Origin: CAVPRW01 sp046727435 [NCBI: bacterium]
GTDB taxonomy: Bacteria; Tectomicrobia; Entotheonellia; J063
Assembly (NCBI GenBank): GCA_046727435.1
Contig: JBKPCR010000099.1
Span: 1-64,000 of the forward strand
DNA length: 64,000 nucleotides
Direction: 5' to 3'
Below are positions 55,387 through 63,529 of the stretch, one piece after another. Positions within the stretch are counted from its first letter, which is position 1, and each line of letters begins with the position of its first letter. Below the pieces are notes generated by a model, which made no database searches, was not told the origin of the DNA, and worked only from the letters and a program-made list of their open reading frames with translations. Made by a program: the position numbers and the translations under genes.

Positions 55387-56385
55387 TCAGACTGTTGCTG
55401 GGATCTTGTCAGCGGTGAGACGTTTCTCCTGCCACCAAGCGACGAGGCGGCGCAGGCCCTCCGCAAGTGACACCTGGGTTTCGAAACCCAGGAGCTGCCG
55501 AGCCTTACTGACATCGGCAAGGCGACGCGGCACCGGATTGACCTTGCGTTCAGGGCCGTGGACTGGCTGTACCGTCGACCCCATGATGCTGATGAGCGTC
55601 TGCGCCAGATCGCTGAGGCTGGTCTCGACACCACTCGCGACGTTGAACACTGCGTCCGTCACCGGAGCTTTAGCGGCGAGGATGTTGGCCCGTGCCACAT
55701 CTTCGACATACACAAAATCCATAGTTTGCAAGCCGTCTCCAAAGATCAGCGGCGGTTGGCCTGCAGTGATACGCTCCATCCAGCGGATGAGCACCTCGGT
55801 GTAGGCTCCATAGATGTCCATGCGCGGCCCGTACACGTTGAAATAGCGCAGCGCGACATAGTTCAGGCCGTACATATCATGAAAGCTGCGTAGCAGGCCT
55901 TCATTGAACACCTTCGCGGCCCCGTAAAGCGTCCGATTGTTGTATGGATGATGCTGTTCATCCGTGGGGAAGGCCTCGGCTAAGCCGTACACCGACGCGG
56001 AGGAGGCGGCGACAACCTTCTTCACGCCGGCCTGCACCGCCGCTTCCAGAACATTGAACGTGCCGGTGGCGAGAACCTCCAGTGCCAACCGTGGGTCCTC
56101 AGCGCATTGCGTAATGCGAATAGCGGCCTGGTGGAAGACGAGGTCGACGTCACGCATGACCTCGGCCACACACTGCGTGTCACGGATGTCGCCGTCGACA
56201 AGGGTTACAGAGCCATGCAAACGGGCGGCGGATAAATTATCCGGATGGCCACGGGTGAAATTATCCAGCACGATAATTTCTCGGCAGCCGAGGGCACGGC
56301 GTTCCTGCATAAGACAATCGACGATATGTGAACCGATAAGACCTGCGCCACCCGTGACCAAAATGCGTTCCCAGCCATTACTCAC
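55387..56385 (-). CDS. NAD-dependent nucleotide-sugar epimerase/dehydratase
   Basis: The start is a GTG at 56383-56385 with a strong AAGGAGG six bases upstream; the frame continues open but without homology. The 332-residue extended SDR has TGGAGLIG (11-18), VDGDIRDT, AASSASVYG, and Tyr154/Lys158 in LYGAAK. The sugar-binding RYFNVYGPRMD and a C-terminal GFETQVSLAEGLRRLVAWW complete it. It is similar to UDP-glucose/GlcNAc 4-epimerases and 4,6-dehydratase relatives; the substrate cannot be read out. Situated between two amino-sugar enzymes, it likely supplies or reshapes their nucleotide sugar. Confidence 0.92.
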   Translation of the reverse strand: MSNGWERILVTGGAGLIGSHIVDCLMQERRALGCREIIVLDNFTRGHPDNLSAARLHGSVTLVDGDIRDTQCVAEVMRDVDLVFHQAAIRITQCAEDPRLALEVLATGTFNVLEAAVQAGVKKVVAASSASVYGLAEAFPTDEQHHPYNNRTLYGAAKVFNEGLLRSFHDMYGLNYVALRYFNVYGPRMDIYGAYTEVLIRWMERITAGQPPLIFGDGLQTMDFVYVEDVARANILAAKAPVTDAVFNVASGVETSLSDLAQTLISIMGSTVQPVHGPERKVNPVPRRLADVSKARQLLGFETQVSLAEGLRRLVAWWQEKRLTADKIPATV

Positions 56386-56451
56386 AATCAGCCTCCTTGG
56401 GCTTACTCTGCCACTGCGTAACAATGGCCTGAATCACTAGCCATGAGAGCG

Positions 56452-57126
56452 TCATGGCGCCACCCTCCGTCGGAGTACCCTGGCGGGATTACCGGCGACC
56501 ACCACATTCTCCGAAACGTTCCGTAGCACTACGCTCCCCATACCGATCAGGCAGTGGTCTCCGATTTTGATATTGGCGATGACAGAGGCGTTGGTGCCGA
56601 GGTAGCAGGACGTGCCGATTTCAACCCCACCTGAAATACACACGCCACCCGCGATGCACGTATAATCGCCAATGGCATCATCGTGACTGATAACCGTATT
56701 TGGTAGGACGATGACATGGTCGCCTATGCGAACATTGGAGGTGATGGTGACATGCTGAAATATGACGACACCACGACCGATCATAGACAGACGTGACACA
56801 CTCGCAGTGGGATGGATAATGGTTTCAAAGCGCTCAATAGGTAGGCCAGTTTTTCCGATGATCGCCTGCTTTCGCCAGAAATTTGTTGGACTCCCAATAC
56901 CATTTACAAAGTAACAATCATGATAGGTTTGTGCACTGCTCAGCGGTCCTAATATCTTTGCACCATGTAATTCCGTTCCCCACTTCCTCTCATCATCATC
57001 GAGGAAGCCTTTGCAAGTGTATACAGTCTTTCCAAAGGAGTCATTGATGTCACAAATCGTGTCGAGGACATCGATACAATTCCCATTAGTTCCTAAAATA
57101 ATGATCTCTTTTGGCAGCATGCTCAT
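56452..57126 (-). CDS. NeuD/PglD-like sugar N- or O-acyltransferase
   Basis: The 224-residue product has an N-terminal Rossmann-like domain for the sugar nucleotide (EIIILGTNGNCIDVLDTI, GFLDDDERKWG) and a C-terminal left-handed beta-helix (GRGVVIFQHVTITSNVRIG, ISHDDAIGDYTCIAGGVCI). The catalytic His is probably in the ISHDDAIGDY segment, as in PglD where a His in VSHDCVIGDF acts as base. It closes with VAGNPARVLRRR. The family acetylates UDP-4-amino-sugars or sialic acid. It starts six bases after the stop of the fused enzyme gene, so they act in one pathway. Confidence 0.88.
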   Translation of the reverse strand: MSMLPKEIIILGTNGNCIDVLDTICDINDSFGKTVYTCKGFLDDDERKWGTELHGAKILGPLSSAQTYHDCYFVNGIGSPTNFWRKQAIIGKTGLPIERFETIIHPTASVSRLSMIGRGVVIFQHVTITSNVRIGDHVIVLPNTVISHDDAIGDYTCIAGGVCISGGVEIGTSCYLGTNASVIANIKIGDHCLIGMGSVVLRNVSENVVVAGNPARVLRRRVAP

Positions 57127-57132
57127 GGGCGG

Positions 57133-58773
57133 CTAGCGGGATCCAACGAGCGAGGCTGAATTGTGGTCAGCGAAGGCATACACGCTCTGCACAATGGCAT
57201 CAATATCCAGTGGGGCTAATTCTGGATACATCGGCAGGGACAGGACCTCCATCGCCGCACGCTCGGAGTGTGGGAAGGTCCCGGCAGAGTACCCTAAATC
57301 GGCATACGCTGGTTGCAGGTGAACGGGGATGGGGTAATGAATGCCGGTCTGGATCCCTTGGCTCTGGAGCCATTGCTGTAGAACGTCACGAGATGGTGTG
57401 CGGATGGCATAGACATGGTAGACATGACGTGCCCATGGCATCGCCTGTGGTGGCTGCACGCAGCTTCCTATGAGTTGCTTGTCGTAGCAGCTGGCATGCG
57501 ATCGACGGGCCTCAGTCCATCTCTCCAAATAGCGCAATTTCACCCGCAGTACGGCGCCCTGCAGGGCATCCAGGCGATAATTATACCCCTGTAGCACGTG
57601 ATGATACTTGCGATCCTGCCCCCAGTCGCGCAGGATGCGGATGGTGCGGTCGTACTCGGGGTTGTTGGTGACGACGATTCCCCCTTCACCATAGGCCCCG
57701 AGGTTCTTGGCCGGGTAAAAACTAAAACACCCCAGATCGCCGAGTCCTCCGACGCGTTTGCCCTTATACTCGGCCCCATGCGCTTGCGCGGCATCTTCGA
57801 TGACCACGAGCCTATAGCGGCGAGCGATGTCCAGAATGGGATCCATATCGGCTGGCTGGCCATAGAGGTGCACAGGTAAGATCGCCTTGGTCCGGGGTGT
57901 AATCGCCTGCTCGATCTGGTTGACATCGATGGTGTAGGAGTGGGGATCGATATCGACGAACACGGGGCACGCTCCCGCATATAGAATGGCGGCAGCCGTG
58001 GCCACGAACGTGAAGGGGACGGTAATTACCTCATCTCCAGCGCCTATCCCCGCTGCTAAGAGCGCCAGATGCAGGGCACTGGTGCCGGAGTTGACGGCGA
58101 TGCTGCAGTGCGCCCCCGAATAGGCGGCGAACTCTCCTTCAAAGGCCGCGACCTCCTCCCCCAGGACGTATGAGGAACTGTCCAGCACTCGATTAATTGC
58201 CTCGTGAATCTCCACTTTGATGGTCTCATACTGCGCCTTGAGGTCGACCAATGGCACGCTCACTCGGCCCTCTTGGCCGTTTTGGAGAACGTCTCTTCTC
58301 TCCAGACGGCGTATGACTTGCGCTGGTACACCGGCGACTACAGCATGGGCTGGCACATCCTTAGTGACGACGCTGCCCGCCCCGACGATGGCCTGCTCGC
58401 CGATAGTGACGCCGCAGAGGATCGTGGCGCTGGTGCCAACGGAGGCGCCCCGTTTGACTAACGTCGGGACGCATTCCCAATCGGCCTCGGTTTGTGGGCA
58501 GCCGTTGACCGTGGCCCGGGGGTATTTATCGTTGATAAAGGAGACGTTGTGGCCGATGAACACGTCGTCCTCGATCGTCACCCCCTCGCAAATAAACGTA
58601 TGGCTGGAGATCTTTACATTGCGGCCGATCTTGGCGCCCTTCTGGATCTCAACGAAAGCGCCGACCTTGGAGTGATCGCCGATTTCGCAGCTGTAGAGGT
58701 TCACGAAATCATAGATTTTGACGTTGTCGCCGAGCGTGACATCTCGAAGATTCTGTTTGGGATTGTCGGTCAT
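57133..58773 (-). CDS. Fused N-acyltransferase/PLP aminotransferase (WlbB/WbpD- plus WlbC/WbpE-like)
   Basis: One 546-residue frame joins two enzymes. Residues 1-165 form a left-handed beta-helix acyltransferase (YDFVNLYSCEIGDHSKVGAF, HNVSFINDKYPRA) like WbpD/WlbB, which acetylate the 3-amino group of a UDP-uronic sugar. Residues 172-546 are a DegT-type aminotransferase with NSGTSALHLAL, IEDAAQAHGA and the PLP Lys356 in FYPAKNLGAYGEGG, like WbpE/WlbC. In the organisms I know these are separate genes, doing consecutive steps. The linker (about 160-172) has no stop or shift. Its ATG overlaps the stop of the dehydrogenase gene by four bases. Product: UDP-2,3-diacylamino sugar, inferred. Confidence 0.92.
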   Translation of the reverse strand: MTDNPKQNLRDVTLGDNVKIYDFVNLYSCEIGDHSKVGAFVEIQKGAKIGRNVKISSHTFICEGVTIEDDVFIGHNVSFINDKYPRATVNGCPQTEADWECVPTLVKRGASVGTSATILCGVTIGEQAIVGAGSVVTKDVPAHAVVAGVPAQVIRRLERRDVLQNGQEGRVSVPLVDLKAQYETIKVEIHEAINRVLDSSSYVLGEEVAAFEGEFAAYSGAHCSIAVNSGTSALHLALLAAGIGAGDEVITVPFTFVATAAAILYAGACPVFVDIDPHSYTIDVNQIEQAITPRTKAILPVHLYGQPADMDPILDIARRYRLVVIEDAAQAHGAEYKGKRVGGLGDLGCFSFYPAKNLGAYGEGGIVVTNNPEYDRTIRILRDWGQDRKYHHVLQGYNYRLDALQGAVLRVKLRYLERWTEARRSHASCYDKQLIGSCVQPPQAMPWARHVYHVYAIRTPSRDVLQQWLQSQGIQTGIHYPIPVHLQPAYADLGYSAGTFPHSERAAMEVLSLPMYPELAPLDIDAIVQSVYAFADHNSASLVGSR

Positions 58774-59774
58774 AGCTTGACTTCTCTTCCACGTCGTTTA
58801 ATGGACATTTCTGCGGCTTCCAAAATCTTCACCACGTTCAACCCGCTGGCGCCATCGGTGAGTGGGCGGCGTCCAGTAATAATGCAGTCGATGAACTCCG
58901 TCGTCATGTGGCGCAGGGCCTCGGTTGGGTCTAATTGCGGCGCCCACATGTCACCGAGACGATAGGAGATGAGCGCACGGTGGACAACTTCGGTGTTGGT
59001 GATGTCCACCCCACGGTCGTAGACCTTGACCTTCTCGCTGATCTGCATGTCGTCGTAGAGGATCATGCGCTTGCTGCCGCCGACGATGACGCTACGGATC
59101 TTGACCGGTGCTAACCAGTTGTTGTGGAAATGGGCGATGAAGCCACTGTCGAAGTACACCGTCAAATAGGCGACGTTTTCGATACCATTGCCGATGTGGC
59201 AGGCGCCATTGGCGCAGACGCTTACAGGCGGCTCCTCGACGAGATGGTCCAAGATGGCGATATCGTGCGGGGCCAGATCCCAAAGCACGTTGACATCGCG
59301 CTGGATGAGGCCGAGGTTGATGCGCACTGAATCGAAGTAGTACAGATCGCCCAGGTCGCCGCGCGCGACCATCTCCTTCATCTTGCGTACCGCACCGGTA
59401 TAGATGAAGGTGTGGTTGACCATGAGCGTGAGGCTGCGTTTGGTGGCGATCTCAATCAGGCTTTCGGCCTCGGCCACCGAGGCGGCGAGCGGCTTCTCCA
59501 CCAGCACATGCTTGCCGTGTTCGAGGGCCTTCCGCGCGAACTCGTAATGCGTCCCGACGGGGGTGGCAATGGCGACGGCATCCACCGCGGGGTTGGTTAA
59601 GACCTCATCGTAATCAGTGGTGAGCAGCAGCGAGGGGTGCTTCAGCTTCGCCTGAGCCAAGCGCTGCTGGCTCATGTCGCAGCACGCCAGCATGTGCGCT
59701 CCCTCGGTTTCATGAAAGTTACGTACCAGGTTCGGACCCCAATAGCCATAGCCGATAACTGCGACATGGATCAT
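58770..59774 (-). CDS. Gfo/Idh/MocA-family sugar dehydrogenase (WlbA/WbpB-like)
   Basis: The ATG at 59772-59774 gives the family start MIHVAVIGYGYWGPNLVRN; the open upstream part lacks homology. The 334-residue product has a nucleotide-binding domain with VAIATPVGTHYEFA, the EKP triplet at 93-95, and a C-terminal domain with DVNVLWDLAPHDIAIL and GNGIENVAYLTVYFD. WlbA/WbpB enzymes oxidise C3 of UDP-N-acetylglucosaminuronate to a 3-keto sugar, which the aminotransferase then aminates. The four-base overlap with the fused enzyme gene fits channelled steps. The first enzyme of that route (UDP-GlcNAc 6-dehydrogenase) was not found in the window and may be encoded elsewhere. Confidence 0.92.
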   Translation of the reverse strand: MIHVAVIGYGYWGPNLVRNFHETEGAHMLACCDMSQQRLAQAKLKHPSLLLTTDYDEVLTNPAVDAVAIATPVGTHYEFARKALEHGKHVLVEKPLAASVAEAESLIEIATKRSLTLMVNHTFIYTGAVRKMKEMVARGDLGDLYYFDSVRINLGLIQRDVNVLWDLAPHDIAILDHLVEEPPVSVCANGACHIGNGIENVAYLTVYFDSGFIAHFHNNWLAPVKIRSVIVGGSKRMILYDDMQISEKVKVYDRGVDITNTEVVHRALISYRLGDMWAPQLDPTEALRHMTTEFIDCIITGRRPLTDGASGLNVVKILEAAEMSIKRRGREVKL

Positions 59775-59853
59775 ACGTAAGACACCTCTCGCGAGTGGGC
59801 CAAAGTGACGGCCTGATCTCGCGGCAAAATGATTGGCAAGAAAAGCAATCTCT

Positions 59854-60954
59854 TCACTGGGGGACCGCTTGTGGCCAGATGTTTTGCGACTGCGACGGAC
59901 GGACCGCGACGGGAGAATAGGCCTGCGCGGCAAATAGACGGGGCTCGCCGCCCCCATCGGCAGGGACAGCCCAGGTGTGCATAGCGGCGGAGCGCGTGGT
60001 CCGATCCGGCAGGGCATACAACACTGTCGCGTCATCGAGCCATTCAGCCTGGTCATCGATGCTGCGAGTTTCGGCGAGCAACCATTCCCGCTTGGTGGCC
60101 AGGTCAAGCACCGCTAGCCTCCAGGTCACCGGCACCCAGGTGCCGCCCTCACGTTTCTTGAAGGCGATCCGGCTCTCGTCGGGAGAGAGTGCAGGGCACT
60201 CGATGTCGCCCCACCGCACCCAGGCGGTTTGCTCCCGCGTATCCCCTTCGATCAAGTAAGTACGTCCGCCGCTCCCGAGGGTGGCATAGAAGCGGTGGCG
60301 ATCGTGGCTGAAGGTTACTCCCCAAAAGTTGGAATCGATGGCCTGAAGGCGCTCCCCGTCGCGCCAGACCGTGAACTTCTCCAAGTCAGGGGCGATAAAT
60401 GCCCCCGTCTGCAGATCGATGATGCTGGTATGCGTAGAGAAACCAGCGGCGGCGTATGAGTGGCCGCTGACGAATACTGTCATGGCGGCCACACGGCCAT
60501 CAGCGGAGACGCGGACGCGACTCGGCGTGCCGCGTAACGGTATCGTGTGTAGAGGTTGGAAAGCCGCATCGAATACGGTGGCCTCGTACGTGGTAAAGAC
60601 CCCTCGGCGAGCGGTCAGACAAACACCGCGCCCGGCCGCGAAGTGCACGCGATCGCAGCGCAGGCTGGCCACGGCAGGGGGTGATTCCGGGTGATCGAGA
60701 CGCACAAACGCCAGCCTGCCGTATGTATCGCCCAACGCAGTATGACGGAACAACAGTGAGGGGGATTCCCCGATTGAAGGCTCTACTGGTGAGGATTTCG
60801 ACGGCAGTGTATGAGGTTGTTCGACCTCCAGGGTCATGCGCGAAAGACTTGAGGGGCTGCCATGAACGATGTAGGCAATGGCAATCAAAGTGCAGACGAT
60901 GCAGAGCATCCCCACCCACCAAATCCGTGCTAAAGGCTGGTTGATGGTCTTCAT
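59854..60954 (-). CDS. Membrane-anchored beta-propeller (TolB/WD40-like) protein
   Basis: The ATG at 60952-60954 sits inside the end of the MFS gene (ATGA overlap); the longer frame upstream is a shadow. The 366-residue product has a short basic start, one membrane helix (WWVGMLCIVCTLIAIAYIV) and then a periplasmic part of repeated strands. Blade-like motifs include GRLAFVRLDHPESPPAVAS, VSADGRVAAMTVFVSG, FSHDRHRFYATLGSGGRTYL and LSPDESRIAFKKREGG. These resemble the DPDG/SPDG-type blades of TolB and related propellers. The role is unknown; coupling to an MFS transporter within an export operon suggests a periplasmic helper. Confidence 0.8.
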   Translation of the reverse strand: MKTINQPLARIWWVGMLCIVCTLIAIAYIVHGSPSSLSRMTLEVEQPHTLPSKSSPVEPSIGESPSLLFRHTALGDTYGRLAFVRLDHPESPPAVASLRCDRVHFAAGRGVCLTARRGVFTTYEATVFDAAFQPLHTIPLRGTPSRVRVSADGRVAAMTVFVSGHSYAAAGFSTHTSIIDLQTGAFIAPDLEKFTVWRDGERLQAIDSNFWGVTFSHDRHRFYATLGSGGRTYLIEGDTREQTAWVRWGDIECPALSPDESRIAFKKREGGTWVPVTWRLAVLDLATKREWLLAETRSIDDQAEWLDDATVLYALPDRTTRSAAMHTWAVPADGGGEPRLFAAQAYSPVAVRPSQSQNIWPQAVPQ

Positions 60955-62222
60955 TGCGCTGCAGGCTCCTGTTTCCGAGCGAGGCTGAGAGTGGCAAAGA
61001 GTATCGCGGTGGTCAACCCGATGATGAACATCAACAGTGCGATGCGTGGACCTTCCCAGCTCCAGAGCATGCCATACAGGATAGAGGCGACAACCCGCGA
61101 CAGGATGGTCGTGGTGGTAAGGAGCGCCAACCCACTGGTGAGCTGACCTTGCGGCAAGGTCTCGCTGGCCAGCGCCATGAGCACGCCCTCGGTAGCTGCA
61201 TAGTAGGTTCCGAAAAGGATCAGACAACCTCCTAGTGCGAACAGTCCCAAATGCGGAAGCAGGAGGAGAGCATAGACCCCCAACAGCACGACATAGCCTC
61301 CCAGGAACACGCGATTACGTCCCACTCGATCAGCCAGGCGTCCCAGAGGCATGGCCAGTGACAAGTAGATGAGAGCCGTCCCCAGGTAAAGCAGGGGAAA
61401 GAAATGGAGATTGAGATCGGACAGACGCTGAAATGTCAGATAGATGAAGGCATCGCTCACCGAGAGTAGGGCCAAGGGCGCAGCAGCCAGGAGGAGCCGG
61501 CGAAATGAGAGCAGCCGGAGAAGCTCCAAGAGAGACCGCCATGACATACCGGATGGTGATGACTGCTGGGTGGAGTCGGGTAATCGATTGTGAACGAGCG
61601 GTATTAGGATCGCTAATCCACATACTCCCATGATAAAACTCACCATGAAGAGCCAATGGAAGGCGCTGGGAAAAAGACCGAGAAGACCAAAAGCAACGAT
61701 CGGTCCCAAAAGAGCGCCAGCGGTATCAAGAGTTCGGTGCATGCCGAACGCCTCAGCACGCCTGGAGCGTGGACTGCTCAGCGAGATCAGAGCGTCGCGC
61801 GGGGCGGTTCTGATACCTTTGCCGATGCGGTCAAGAAACAGACATGCGGTAGCTGGTAGCCAGGCACCATAGACTGCCAGGAGACCCAGCTTACACCCCG
61901 TGGAAAGCGCATAACCGACGGTCGCCACTTCCTTGTAGCGGTGGTGACGATCAGCTATCAGCCCGCTGGCCAGACGCAGCACCGCCGTCATTCCCTGGTA
62001 AATGCCGTCGAAGAACCCGAATTGTAGGACGGTAAATCGGAGCTCGAAGGTAAGATACACCGGCAGTACTGCGGCTATCATCTCCGAGGAGATGTCGGTG
62101 AACATGCTGGTCAGTCCCAGAAACAGAACGTTCCCACCCATCAGGCCAAGGCGCGACCATGCTGCGATACGGGGGACACGACCCACAGTGTCGACGGCTT
62201 GATGCTGTTGAGAGAAATACAT
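60951..62222 (-). CDS. Major facilitator superfamily transporter
   Basis: The 423-residue protein has 12 predicted helices in two bundles. The first loop motif appears as SGLIADRHHRYKEVATVG and its repeat as GRLADRVGRNRVFLGGYVV. Other family marks are FLDRIGKGIRTAPRDALIS, seen in a group of MFS proteins whose substrates are mostly unknown, and ASETLPQGQLTSGLALLTTT. A cytoplasmic loop lies at about 215-235. The substrate cannot be predicted. The stop overlaps the start of the beta-propeller gene, and the gene begins 11 bases after the Wzt-like ATPase gene. Confidence 0.88.
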   Translation of the reverse strand: MYFSQQHQAVDTVGRVPRIAAWSRLGLMGGNVLFLGLTSMFTDISSEMIAAVLPVYLTFELRFTVLQFGFFDGIYQGMTAVLRLASGLIADRHHRYKEVATVGYALSTGCKLGLLAVYGAWLPATACLFLDRIGKGIRTAPRDALISLSSPRSRRAEAFGMHRTLDTAGALLGPIVAFGLLGLFPSAFHWLFMVSFIMGVCGLAILIPLVHNRLPDSTQQSSPSGMSWRSLLELLRLLSFRRLLLAAAPLALLSVSDAFIYLTFQRLSDLNLHFFPLLYLGTALIYLSLAMPLGRLADRVGRNRVFLGGYVVLLGVYALLLLPHLGLFALGGCLILFGTYYAATEGVLMALASETLPQGQLTSGLALLTTTTILSRVVASILYGMLWSWEGPRIALLMFIIGLTTAILFATLSLARKQEPAAQ

Positions 62223-62233
62223 ATGTGGATCCG

Positions 62234-63529
62234 TTAAGATGGTTGGGATTGCGCTGCAGTCGTGCAGACTTGATGCATTGGAGGAGATTCGCCCTTATCT
62301 GGCTCCCAATGCCATTCCGCCGCCTCATGGAAGACGCCGAAATGGGGACTGAGCAGATGGTGCCGTACGTGGAACGTCATACCCATCTGCGCCGAGTAAA
62401 GCTGTTGGAACTTTGTATCCCACACCATTACATGAATGGCATACAGTTCGGCCACCAGTTTGAGAGGAGGCGTCAAGACTTCGATCATTCCCTTGCCATA
62501 GAGGGAGAGGATACTGAGCCCATCCATGGCGGTGTTGTAATTGCAACAGGGCACGTTGTCGCCGCGTATGAAGCTGACATTGAAATTGGGACACTCGATC
62601 GGCTGGGTCGCATCGAAGTGCAAGCGTATCCGCATGCGCTCGCCGTAATCGAAAATGCGCCGCGATTGGCCATGTTCATCGAGGACTTCGATGTCGGTAA
62701 TGGCGATGGGGCGCTTGGACGGATCGGCATCGATCATGCCCTGGGCCCAGGGGGCCGTGCTCAAGCGGCTGTCCCCTTCGTATAACTGAATGGCGTCCTC
62801 CGGCGGACCATCGAATTGCACCTGCCCGTCGGCCATATAGATGACGCGATTGCAGAGGGCTTTGACGGCGAACATGTTGTGCGACACGAACAGCACGGTT
62901 GCATTGCCTTCCTGGAGGCGTTTGGCGTACTCCAGACATTTGCGCTGGAAGGCCAGATCGCCGACCGACAAGACCTCATCGATCAGCAGGATGTCCGGGT
63001 CTAAGTGAGCAGCCACCGCGAAGGCCAAACGCATGTACATGCCGCTGGAATAGTGCTTCACGGGCGTATCCATGAATTTTTCAACCTCGGCAAAAGCGAC
63101 GATCTGGTCGAACTTGCGGTCGATCTCAGCCTTCGGCATGCCCAGAATGGCGCCGCTCAGGTAAAGGTTCTCACGTCCCGTGAGCTCCGAATGAAAGCCG
63201 GTGCCGACCTCGAGCAGCGATCCTATCCGTCCCCAAAGCTCTGCGCGCCCTGTTGTCGGTCGGGTTATGCGCGACAGGATTTTCAGCAGTGTGCTCTTGC
63301 CGGCACCATTGCGCCCGATGATCCCAACCAGTTCCCCACGCCTGACCTCGAATGACACATCTCGAAGGGCCCAGAGCGTGCCATCGCCCACATGCAGGCG
63401 GCCATTACGCCGAAAGAGCGCTCTGGTGCTCGCCATCAGTTGGTCGCACAGGGTAGTATGGTGCTCTCTGGTCTGGCCGATCTTGTACTGCTTACCGAGA
63501 TGCTCTGCTCTTAGCGCTAGTTCATTCAT
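62234..63529 (-). CDS. wzt: ABC transporter ATPase with C-terminal carbohydrate-binding domain (Wzt type)
   Basis: The ATG at 63527-63529 shares a base with the stop of the permease gene (TGATG). The 431-residue product has Walker A GRNGAGKST (72-80), the RIGSLLEVGTGFHSELTGREN region typical of polysaccharide exporters, signature HYSSGMYMRLAFA, Walker B DILLIDEVLSVGD and the switch His in FVSHNM. From about 265 a beta-sandwich follows (ITDIEVLDEHGQ, IRLHFDATQPIECPNFNVSF), as in Wzt where it recognises the modified non-reducing end of the glycan. It powers export of an undecaprenyl-linked polysaccharide. The carbohydrate domain implies the chain end carries a specific decoration. Confidence 0.94.
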   Translation of the reverse strand: MNELALRAEHLGKQYKIGQTREHHTTLCDQLMASTRALFRRNGRLHVGDGTLWALRDVSFEVRRGELVGIIGRNGAGKSTLLKILSRITRPTTGRAELWGRIGSLLEVGTGFHSELTGRENLYLSGAILGMPKAEIDRKFDQIVAFAEVEKFMDTPVKHYSSGMYMRLAFAVAAHLDPDILLIDEVLSVGDLAFQRKCLEYAKRLQEGNATVLFVSHNMFAVKALCNRVIYMADGQVQFDGPPEDAIQLYEGDSRLSTAPWAQGMIDADPSKRPIAITDIEVLDEHGQSRRIFDYGERMRIRLHFDATQPIECPNFNVSFIRGDNVPCCNYNTAMDGLSILSLYGKGMIEVLTPPLKLVAELYAIHVMVWDTKFQQLYSAQMGMTFHVRHHLLSPHFGVFHEAAEWHWEPDKGESPPMHQVCTTAAQSQPS

